Below are positions 55,901 through 64,000 of a stretch of DNA of 64,000 bases, in pieces. The first letter of the stretch is position 1. Every line of letters begins with the position of its first letter. Origin of the DNA: Pseudevernia furfuracea (taxonomy: Eukaryota; Ascomycota; Lecanoromycetes; Lecanorales; Parmeliaceae). The notes under the pieces are model-generated. The model worked only from the letters and a program-made list of their open reading frames with translations, had not been told where the DNA came from and did not search any database. Where the stretch lies: assembly GCA_022315425.1 (NCBI GenBank), contig JAIUPT010000020.1, forward strand, positions 434,001-498,000. Direction: 5' to 3'. The position numbers and the translations under genes are program-made.

Positions 55901-57065
55901 TGACATACGCTTCCCGTCACTCAAGTTCAACACGCACCGGCGTTTCTGCTACGTTCAATTCAAGCTATCAAGTGACGCTCAATCGGCCACTGAGCTTGAC
56001 AGTGAGGACCTTGGAGACAACCTTAGACTTTTAGCCAGACTATCGGATCCGGGCCAAAAGAAACAGAGAGAGGGCGCGATGTATGATGGCCGAGAACTCT
56101 ACCTGACCAATCTCGATTGGAACACAACTAGGGCAGACATCAAACAGGCCTTCAAGAAGTACGGCCACATTGAGAGCGTAAGAGTACTCACCAAGGTTGA
56201 CGGCATGAGTAAAGGCATAGCCTATGTAGTCTTCCGAAGTAAAGTAAGCTCGACACCGTGGAATGCATCATAGGTACCCTCGCTAATAGCTCGTCAGGAC
56301 GATGCCGAAGCAGCCCTCGAAATGAACCTCACAACGCTCGGAAATCGCGTCTTAAACGTCTCGATCTCTACCAATGACATGTCTAAACGCAAGCAGAACC
56401 GAATCGTCACCTCTACCTCGACATCTCAACACGGCACCGCTTCACCACCTCCATACATGAATGGCGACACCCATAGTGCCGCCTCACCTACCCCTTCCAC
56501 CAACTCAGCAGGACAGTCCAAGTTTTCCGAAATTCAATCCCGTACCCTCGCGCTCCTCAATATACCAGATACAGTCAACGATGCCCGAATTCGAGCTCTC
56601 ACAGAACCTTACGGGGAATTGGTCAAAGCATCCCTCAGACCGAACCATCAGGGAGCTATTATCGAGTACAAAAACGAAGCCTCCGTAGGGAAAGCGTCAC
56701 TTGCACTAGAAGGCCATGAGATAGCTCCCGAAAGAACCATACGCATTGGAACAGTCAGTGAAATGAATCAGCACAAAGCAGAGTATCGCAGTGATCGTAT
56801 ACCAGTCGGCGCAGCAGCAAAAACTACCAACGCACAACTTCAGGGACCGACACTAGTTCGAAGGCCTGGTCAGCCTGGGGCGAGAAGGGGTGGGAAGGGC
56901 GGGTTAGGAATCAAGAGGGAAAGAGTAGGCTTGAGTGGATCAAGAGCGACGAATGGGGAGGGCAAGGATGCTCAGATGGTTGAAACAGAGGACGGAGAGG
57001 ACAAGGGAAAGGTGAAGAGCAATGCTGATTTCAAGGCCATGTTTCTCAAGAAGGACGGGGCGTAA
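52951..57065 (+). CDS. prp24: U6 snRNP assembly factor Prp24/SART3 homologue
   Basis: Exons 52951-55557, 55609-55836, 55887-56243 and 56298-57065 (introns 51, 50 and 54 bp), giving 1319 residues. A low-complexity Pro/Ala-rich start is followed by HAT (half-a-TPR) repeats from about 190 to 700 (for example LWADWIQDQI, LWEGYAMFLVEE, YEFWLRFYLWEMN). Then four RNA-recognition motifs start near 846 (TTVVVKNLPPETTE), 922 (STLYVCNFPP), 1014 (RELYLTNLDWN) and 1145 (RTLALLNIPD). The last residues, KSNADFKAMFLKKDG, match the C-terminal Lsm-contact box of Prp24. It anneals U4 and U6 snRNAs during spliceosome recycling in the nucleus. It is a housekeeping gene, so it marks ordinary chromosome beyond the cluster. 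Confidence 0.93.
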
Positions 57066-57559
57066 GTGGCCTAAGATGGCTTTAAGTAAGTAAGGTAATT
57101 AGGAAGTCGAACCGGAGCACTGAATGGCTGGTTAGCAACCTCGGACAATGAAATATCGGCTATATTGCTCTATCGCACGATTTCGGTCAACGTATAATCG
57201 TTCGATTGAAGAACATCTTCCCCCATACATGTCCCTCTGACAGCCCAAGTACCCACCCAGAGTACACCAAGAGGTTGACACACAAATCCAAGAATGTTTG
57301 ACAAGAAGCAACATCAGTGTTTACCTTATTCTCAAAGGAATCTCAGCAGTGGCTTTCCTGAACGGTGCTCAAAATAGACGTGGGGGAAGGAGGGGGGAAA
57401 AGTGATTGAGCCGTCAAGGTGCAAAGCTTCGCCGGAGCTTTTCTAAAAGCCTGGCTTAAATCTGTCTGTCTTGTTCAAACCGCTGCGGGCCCGAACTGGT
57501 CCAAAGGGGAAACGCGGTCCCTAGTTGGGCACTTCACCTTCAGCATGCCCCATTGGCCG
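57066..57559. other. Intergenic region between convergent genes
   Basis: 3' flanks of the Prp24 and HpcH/HpaI genes. Nothing else was recognised. Confidence 0.5.
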
Positions 57560-58623
57560 TCACCTCCCCGTCTTTCCGCGGTGGCCGTTGCTCTTCACGA
57601 CCTCAGCCTTGTCCTCCGCATCCACCATCTTCCTCTCCGCCGGGAATATCTCCCTCGCGACCGGCAGTATGTCCGCCAGGCCCTTCAACGCCACCGCGTC
57701 GACCGCTATGAAATTGATGCAGTTGTCCTTGCACGCCCTTCTCATCGCCTCGGGCGGCCCCAGCCCTTGGCCCCCCCGCGGCTTGCGATGTTTCTTCAGG
57801 ATCGCCTCGAACTTGGCGACTGCTTCCAAGTACTCCGGCTCCGTGCCGCCGAAACCCGTCGCCTTTAGGCCCATGCTTGCTCGGATGTCGAGTATGCCTA
57901 GCCATACGGCGTCAATGTCCGGGACTTGCGTGAGGATGGCGTCGAGGTTGTCGATTGCCTCGATGGTTTCAACCTGGATCATGATGGCTGCTTGGCGGTT
58001 CAGGTTTTCCATCAGGGTTACGTTGGGATCGCTGGGGATGTCTGAGATGCCCCATGTTAGGCGGAAGGGAGGGGCGGAACGGGTGCCGCGGTTTTGGACG
58101 CCGAATTTGGCGGAGGAGACGGCGTGCTGCGCTTCGGCGACCGTGTTCACCTGTGGGATGACGACCGAGGCACCGGCATCAAGGGCGAAGCCGATGGCGG
58201 CGTGGTCGTGGCCTGGAACACTGATTTTCTTGGTCAGAGATGTCTGGGCAAAGATGTCGAATGACATACCGGACCCAGGGGATGGTTCGACCTTCACTCA
58301 TGAAGGAGATTTCGTGAACAATCTACACACACTGTCAGATAGCATAGAGGTGATACGGATCTTGGTCGTACTGTGGTCATGGTCTCCACGTTACAAGAAG
58401 AATGCTCCCAATCGACCCAAATGGCATCAAAGCCGAGAGGTGCAACGAACCTTGCAGTGGGAACAGTGCTCAAAGCAAGGTAGAGACCAAAGAGAGGTGG
58501 GATTCTGCCTTCGTGGGCGTCACGTATCGCCTCACGGGTATGATGAGGCTGGAATAGAGACGTTGCTCGGTATGCTGCCATGCCCTTGCCGGCGGCAGAC
58601 TCTGCGGCCCTTGTTGTTGCCAT
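57560..58623 (-). CDS. HpcH/HpaI aldolase/citrate lyase family protein
   Basis: Exons 58623-58372, 58322-58270 and 58220-57560 with two 49-bp introns, giving 321 residues. The joins read NVETMTT|IVHEISFMSEGRTIPWVR|VPGHDHAAIGFALDAGA, the usual family text. Residues of the TIM-barrel aldolase fold are visible: GFDAIWVDWEHS, MIQVETIEAIDNLD (metal Glu) and LGILDIRASMG (metal Asp). Family enzymes cleave or form 2-keto-hydroxy acids with pyruvate or oxaloacetate in a metal-dependent class II reaction; the substrate here is unknown. The frame is open upstream to an ATG at 58740, adding 39 residues; I prefer 58623. It lies beyond Prp24, so membership of the metabolite cluster is doubtful, though oxaloacetate chemistry is suggestive. 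Confidence 0.88.
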
Positions 58624-59764
58624 TGTCTGCGAAGCAAGAAGATGAGAGGATAAAGTAGAGATTAGGTCTACTTGTATGTATGAAGGATAGGGTGTGTATG
58701 TAAGTATAGAAACTGTTAGGTGGTAGCGATGGCAATACAAGAGTAGTTGGATGGGGGTACTGCATTTATGATTGAGAGCATGGTCTTACCTCAGACGTAG
58801 GCCCGGAGCTGCGAAAACCCTTGGTTGGTCATCAGTATGGCAGGATGACTAGGAGATTGCACTTGATACAATTCGGAAACCGCTAGAAAATGAAGAGAGA
58901 TGACTGTACCCAGATACTCGGAAACTTATTGATTATTAACTTAATGGTTGGGCCAAATGTCATATCCATTTGCCAGGGGGGCCAAATGACAGCCGACCCA
59001 GCGCTGACTGGATCCTGAATTCCAAATCTCATAAGAAAAGCGGGTGAGTCAGCCTGGCGACAATTTGATTGTCAATCGGCTCAAATTAAAATGAAGAGTA
59101 AACAGCCGGGCCAGCGGTGTGAGCCGCGGTCTCCGAAGAGTCGGTCAGATATCATCGCTAATTGAGGCCAACGTTTCGGTGAATGAAGCGGGCTTCAAGG
59201 CAGCGGGTCCCAGGCGTCATTGTTCTTCATGCATATCTGGTAGCCAAGCATTTGTGGTGCTAACCTCATTCGTGTTTGATGCCCGAGATCTTGCGCATCC
59301 AGCCAAGAACTTCATATCAAAGGCTGTCAACCGCATGTAGAGCAGTGTAACTAGGCCATGGAATGGATTGTGTGTGTTTGTAAATGCACGCGGTGGCACT
59401 TCGTGAGGAAAGAACCGCGCTGAAATGCGGAATCCTGGCTGCCGTGGCATCTTCCCGGGACGAGTCTGTCATTATGGAACGGATAGTCTTGGACATCTGC
59501 GAGAACCTAAGCGTTGACAACCGGCAAGGCAACCATGTCAACAAAAGACTACGCTTCCTAAGGGTATCAACAATCACGAACAAGGAACCGCCACATCATC
59601 AAATCTATTTCGGAATATAGGCTTGGCAAAGTATTATTACCGGGACCCTTGGCGGAGTTGAGACGATAAGCGTTGGAGTCTTTGGGACCCAATCCCTGGT
59701 CGAATGAGCTGGGCGAGGAGTGGAAAGATGACAGAGCTGTCTTTCTGGGATAGTGGAAACTTCA
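58624..59764. other. Divergent intergenic region
   Basis: About 1.1 kb between the aldolase gene and the next conserved gene. Short frames on both strands (59119-59620) lack family features. It contains both promoters. Confidence 0.45.
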
Positions 59765-59765
59765 C

Positions 59766-61490
59766 GTGTGTGTTCTTAGCGCGTTTATATACGCGACCGC
59801 GCGTCTCACTTCGTACCCTACTATCGATGACCTGAGGAACCTCCTCTCTCTGGAACAAGGGAAGATGCAGCCTAACAATCTTCCACCAACATCTTCATTG
59901 ACTATACCGAGTTCCTCCCTCTCAGCCAGAGAGTTGGATTCTTCTCCTACAACAGCAAATTCCAATGGCCATTTATACTCATATCGCGCAGTCAAAGCTC
60001 TACCCTATGAGCTCCGCGAGCATTGTATGATATATCTCGAAGAGGGTCTCTACTCTCAAGCCTTGAATCTTCTGACTTCACTCTTAATATCCGGGTCCGC
60101 CTCTTCAAGTCCACTTCCAGCTTTCCTTCCACCGCCTCAGTACATCGCCTTGATCGCAACCCTAGCCGTCCATCCAACCCTGACGACACGGGCGAAGACC
60201 CTGGATCAAGTCCAAGCCGCAAACCTTTCTATTCGGTATCTACGATTGCTGTTGAGGCATGCTGGTCCAGTCAATGGCAATCTCAACGAAGCGTTTTCTT
60301 TCCATAGTCTTGGCCTTTCATCGCGGCGCGGAGGAAATGGGAGAAGAAGAACCACGGGCGAAGGGGTAAACCTTTCCGCTGACGAGAACGGGAGCATTGA
60401 TATCCAATTGGCGAATGTGGGGTCATTGTGGGCACGAGCAGAAGAGTTCTGGCAGGTTGTCGGGTGGTGCTTCAATTGCAGTATACAGCACAAACGACGG
60501 TGGGAGAGGTGGAGTGCCTGGCTTACATACATGTTGGAGGTGCTTGAGGCGGACTGGGAGGTGCGAGAATATGGAGAAGGAGATGAATCGAGAGAGAAAA
60601 GCTTGATAATGAAATATATCAATTCAGGAGGCACGACGGCGGGGAGTCAAAGAAAGATCTTAAGAGCCATCTTTGCAGATGGTCGAGCAAAGTCAGTCGC
60701 GGAATTTGGTGAAATCTGGCAGAATGAAACGAAAGAGCTGAAGAAGGATACCGGCATCAAGAAGGCGGAGGAGAAGATCGATATTGAAGCCGACAACTAC
60801 GGCGACTACATGGAAGACGAAGATGATGAGGACTTGGAAGATGCCTCGGAGGATATCTCATCTTCGCCCAAACTCAAATCTCAGTCACGAGACTCCATTC
60901 CCAACGTCGCCGATGACCTTGGCGGTGTAGACTCCATCAACCTGCGTCTCCGTCTTCTTTCCCTCCTCTCCAAAGTGTCCGCCGTTCTCCCCGACGAATT
61001 CACAAGCTTGAGTACCCTCTACGACAACTTCCTCGAACACATCCGTTCTCTCCCGATCCCAGCCTTCTTCCTCGTAATCTCACCGACCACTCTCCGCGTC
61101 TTCACCCCAGCCGCAGCATCATCACTCGCCCAATACATATTACGATCTCTCATCGCGGCATCTGCACCTTTGCCGCCCAACGACAACATGTCGCAAGACA
61201 TACTCGGAAGGAGCTATTTGCCTTATCCGGCGAACACACGCAGTCTCGGGGATAATACGAAGGTCAGCTTGTGCATTGAGGCTCTGCTGCGACTCTTGGA
61301 CTACCATGTCGGTCTAGCGTGGACGCCGGGCCTGCAGGAGGCGGTGGAGGCGGGGATCAAAGCCAGGACTGCAAAAGCCAAGAAGAAGCAAACCAAGAGA
61401 GGAAGCGATGGGGATGGGGGCTGTGACGGGACGTGGTTGGCTGCTAGCGCAGAGAGGATAAGGGGCGTGGTCGGGATGGCCAAACCGTAA
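59766..61490 (+). CDS. Conserved fungal protein of unknown function
   Basis: A single frame of 574 codons without introns. An in-frame Met at 59865 (MQPNNLPPTSS) may be the true start and would give 541 residues. The region YRAVKALPYELREHCMIYLEEGLYSQALNLLTSLL is helical and TPR-like in feel. A long helical middle contains several Trp (EEFWQVVGWCFNCSIQHKRRWERWSAW). An acidic stretch (DNYGDYMEDEDDEDLEDA, around residues 345-365) and a basic tail (KARTAKAKKKQTKRG) suggest nuclear location. It looks like a real conserved protein from its composition and length, but I do not recognise a named family. Confidence 0.75.
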   Translation: MCVLSAFIYATARLTSYPTIDDLRNLLSLEQGKMQPNNLPPTSSLTIPSSSLSARELDSSPTTANSNGHLYSYRAVKALPYELREHCMIYLEEGLYSQALNLLTSLLISGSASSSPLPAFLPPPQYIALIATLAVHPTLTTRAKTLDQVQAANLSIRYLRLLLRHAGPVNGNLNEAFSFHSLGLSSRRGGNGRRRTTGEGVNLSADENGSIDIQLANVGSLWARAEEFWQVVGWCFNCSIQHKRRWERWSAWLTYMLEVLEADWEVREYGEGDESREKSLIMKYINSGGTTAGSQRKILRAIFADGRAKSVAEFGEIWQNETKELKKDTGIKKAEEKIDIEADNYGDYMEDEDDEDLEDASEDISSSPKLKSQSRDSIPNVADDLGGVDSINLRLRLLSLLSKVSAVLPDEFTSLSTLYDNFLEHIRSLPIPAFFLVISPTTLRVFTPAAASSLAQYILRSLIAASAPLPPNDNMSQDILGRSYLPYPANTRSLGDNTKVSLCIEALLRLLDYHVGLAWTPGLQEAVEAGIKARTAKAKKKQTKRGSDGDGGCDGTWLAASAERIRGVVGMAKP

Positions 61491-61927
61491 AATGGTCCTC
61501 TTACCATCATCATCATACACGGATTGGATCTTGTCAAAAGGTCAATCTTCATCGCATGTATACATACACTAGAAACTTGAAGCGATCCGCAGTGATGTGC
61601 TTGACGAATTGATTATTTTTCTTTTGCTCGACTATTATGTTTGAAATGCTTCAACGTTCACGCTCGCCGTGTTGTTGGGTATCTGGTGCAGTGAAACTCC
61701 GTGACGGTACTCACCGGGAAACCAGCCCGAGAACCATTAAAAATGTCTGCGTGGTGGTAAAGCCCAAATCGCTTAAAAAAAAAAAAACGCAACCGCAACG
61801 CTCAAAACAACAACAAGACTTTTTTAGCCCACCCCCAAGACGCAAACAGCAGGGGGGGGGTCAACAGAAGCCCGTAAGTAAGCGATGCGGGGACGATAAT
61901 CCTGTATGTCCGTGTCGTGATCGTAAA
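61491..61927. other. Intergenic region between convergent genes
   Basis: It contains an A-run near 61777-61788 and a G-run near 61853-61860. It holds two 3' ends. Nothing else was seen. Confidence 0.45.
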
Positions 61928-62518
61928 TCATGACCCTCGCCCCTTCCACCCCAAGCCCCTGATCCAGTCCAAGCTCCCCCTCACCCCCTCGGCCCCGCTC
62001 CCCTTACTCCCAACGCTGTCCCCGCTCTCCCTCCTCCCCCTCCCCTCATCGACCGCGTTCCCCTGCCCCCCGCGCCCGACGTGGTAGACCGGCACCGCCC
62101 CGACCTTGCCCTCCTTGGCCAACTCCTCGTCGAAGCTGAACAGGCGCCGCTCCTCGTCCGCGGCGTGCATGTTGCCCGCGCCGCCCCGGCCCGTGCTGTA
62201 GTTGGGCATGCCGTGGCTGTGGGCGTTGGGGGAGGAGGAGGAGTGCAGGCTGTGCGTGTCGGTGGTGGTGAGGGAGGAGGGGGGCGGGGGGCGCGAGGCG
62301 GTGCGGTTGCCGGCGCCGCCGCGGCCGAAGGGCATTTTGGGGGGGTGGGAGGGGAAGGGTTCGCGGAGGGTGATGTGTGGGGTGGAAAAGGAGGAGGAGG
62401 TGGACATGTTGGCTGTGGTTGGGGAGGTGGGGGTGAGGTGGTGGTGGTGGTGGAGGTGTGGTGGACTTCCTCGGTTGGGGCGGTTGGAGATGTATTCGAG
62501 GACGAGGGCGTCGCTCAT
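61928..62518 (-). CDS. DUF3602/Par32-like small protein
   Basis: 196 codons, no intron. Three copies of the family repeat GRGGAGN are visible: FGRGGAGN, TGRGGAGN and VGRGGQGN, with spacers rich in Ser, Pro and His. This is the pattern of DUF3602 proteins, of which yeast Par32 is the known member (a phosphoprotein downstream of TORC1 that acts on ammonium transporters). The N-terminus MSDALVLEYISNRPNRG fits the family start. GC content is very high and the opposite strand is open over most of the length, so those antisense frames are shadows. Confidence 0.82.
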   Translation of the reverse strand: MSDALVLEYISNRPNRGSPPHLHHHHHLTPTSPTTANMSTSSSFSTPHITLREPFPSHPPKMPFGRGGAGNRTASRPPPPSSLTTTDTHSLHSSSSPNAHSHGMPNYSTGRGGAGNMHAADEERRLFSFDEELAKEGKVGAVPVYHVGRGGQGNAVDEGRGRRESGDSVGSKGSGAEGVRGSLDWIRGLGWKGRGS

Positions 62519-63789
62519 GAATGTGTGGTTGTTGTGTGTGTGGAGGGTTGGAATGTTATGAGTGGTATGTGGGTTGGTGGGTTGGAGGGTTGGATTGGAG
62601 GTCAGAAAGGTGGATAGATGTGTTTGATGTTTAAATGTTTGGTTGGTTGTTGGATCGATATGGGTGTGGATGTAGACGTAGATGGGTGTTGTGAATGCTC
62701 AATCAAAACAAGAAGCAATAATGGTACTGTACCGCCCTTATATATTCCCCTCCCAGATCCGAGGCAGGGCTTGGTTAATAATGACATGTTGGAAGCTTCT
62801 TCAAATTTTCCAATTTTCCAATTTTCCACTTTACTTTGCCATCAAGTGAAGATACTAATCCGTTAACTGGAAAGGCCAATCAAAAGTGAGAAATTATGAT
62901 GAGTGCGTGACCGAGTGACCGCAGCCAACCGACGCGCTTTGCAGTTAACGGCAACCGATGAGGTAAGTAAGGCGAAAGGCACAGTAAAGCGGCGTGAATT
63001 CCCATTTCCGGGACTGTCGGAACATGCTCCGCTAAGAGACACAGGACAGGGGGAAATCTCGCTGCTTTTGAGGCGGAGAATAAAAGGCAAAACGTAATTA
63101 GAAGCAAACATGGCGTAAGAATATAAGAATAATATCCAGTCATGCTTCGAGCTTTGGGAGCACGTTGTTAGATTCACCAATTTGCTTACGCCTTCATCTT
63201 TCTTGGCTTCGGGAGGGGTAATTTCATGAGGGTAATATTGAGTATTATGGGGGTAATGGGAACTCCAAAAACGGATCACATTTACAGCACGCTGCCCCCA
63301 AGTCGAGCTGGAGAACGTGCCGCTTCCACTGGATGCAGTATGACTCTGTGGAGTCGAAGCAGTCTGCATTCATCGAATTATATTCACAGCCGTGAAGGCG
63401 GTAATAAACTGTGGGTGCATCCATCTGCATATTCCAAGCTCTGGCTATTCCCATGCTTATAGCACTGCTTGAATCCATTTGCTATGTATGCCACTAATCT
63501 CCATAGTCGATACCAGCTTGAATGCATCTTCCCCTAAATTTGTGGTAGTGCATTTCCCCGCATTTCAATCAGGTACCACGCTCCGAAAGCAGGGGTCGCA
63601 ATCTAGAGCAAAGTACACCGCCTAGTGAGCGGCCTGCAAATGCTAACCCCTGTGGTCCTTGACGTCGCTATGCTAGTATTGTTGTCCAGAAGATCAAATC
63701 TTTGATTATCCTCGTGACGGAGTGCATTTCGTGTTTGACCGTCACGGTGGGGAAACGATAGGCTGGCTGGTCAAGACTTGTTTAGCTCT
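62519..63789. other. Intergenic region between the DUF3602 and Arp1 genes
   Basis: About 1.27 kb, with a GT-rich stretch at 62519-62620 upstream of the DUF3602 gene. No coding frame with family features was seen. It includes the DUF3602 promoter and the Arp1 3' end. Confidence 0.45.
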
Positions 63790-64000
63790 CTAGTTAAACT
63801 TCGTATGGATGATTTCAGGATTCTCGTGCCAGTCATCGATATTGACCCACATCTGCGAGTGTACATTAGTAGGGGGACCTGAATAATCGGGACTGCACGA
63901 CGAACCTTCCGGAAAGTACTCAACCCAGCAAGAATACTACCTCCTATCCAAGTACTGTATTTCCTCTCTGGAGGAGCAAAGATCTTGATTCTCATGTCCT
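63790..64000 (-). CDS. arp1: Actin-related protein 1 (centractin), C-terminal part
   Basis: Exons 64000-63906 (running off the window) and 63852-63790, intron 63853-63905 (53 bp). It reads IKIFAPPERKYSTWIGGSILAGLSTFRK|MWVNIDDWHENPEIIHTKFN. The first part is shared by actins, while ILAGLSTFRKMWV and the EW-H-NP-II end are the Arp1 form rather than actin's Cys-Phe end. Arp1 builds the short filament of dynactin and is needed for dynein transport (ropy genes in Neurospora). About 50 residues are visible. It is a housekeeping gene. Confidence 0.87.

Noticed and set aside
62081..62617. 178-codon plus-strand frame, Gly/Val-rich
   Set aside because: Antisense to the GC-rich DUF3602 gene; shadow frame.
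1..64000. tRNA, rRNA and CRISPR searches by eye
   Set aside because: No cloverleaf with intact arms, rRNA-like block or regular spaced repeats was recognised.

Overview
The window comes from a filamentous ascomycete (Pezizomycotina). Genes are split by short introns (about 49-122 bp) with GT-AG (one GC-AG) borders. The fatty acid synthase is fungal type I, in separate alpha and beta subunits. There is a Zn2Cys6 regulator and DHA1-type MFS exporters. A repeat island is AT-rich and full of C-to-T/G-to-A transitions, the signature of repeat-induced point mutation (RIP). Species cannot be fixed from the sequence alone. Exon borders were assigned by eye from splice signals, reading frame and family conservation.

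Layout. 1-11.8 kb: FAS beta subunit (minus, running off the left edge), divergent from a 2-methylcitrate dehydratase-like PrpD gene, then a Zn2Cys6 regulator on the minus strand. 12.5-25.9 kb: a transposon nest. A RIP-decayed Ty1/copia element on the minus strand is interrupted by a young, almost intact copia element (15381-20948, TSD ACTAA), by a decayed Tc1/mariner element (23482-24986) and by a solo LTR. 27-46.9 kb: a TauD-type Fe(II)/2-oxoglutarate dioxygenase (frameshifted, with a foldback repeat in its last intron), an MFS transporter, a cupin protein, a cis-aconitate-decarboxylase-like MmgE/PrpD enzyme, a citrate-synthase-like enzyme and the FAS alpha subunit. 49.5-51.2 kb: a second, related MFS transporter. 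53-64 kb: ordinary genes, namely the U6 snRNP factor Prp24, an HpcH/HpaI aldolase, a conserved unknown, a DUF3602/Par32-like protein and the 3' end of Arp1 (centractin).

How the genes fit together (inference from known families). FAS alpha plus beta would make a short or medium acyl chain. The citrate-synthase homologue would condense it with oxaloacetate to an alkylcitrate. The PrpD-like enzyme would dehydrate this to an alkyl-aconitate, and the cis-aconitate-decarboxylase homologue would convert that to an alkyl-itaconate. The dioxygenase would oxidise it, and the MFS proteins would export it under control of the Zn2Cys6 regulator. This gene set matches the known logic of fungal alkylcitrate pathways (hexylitaconic acids, sporothriolide/piliformic acid type). 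The exact product here is unknown. The transposon nest splits the cluster in two, and the dioxygenase looks damaged, so the pathway may stop early or be in decay.
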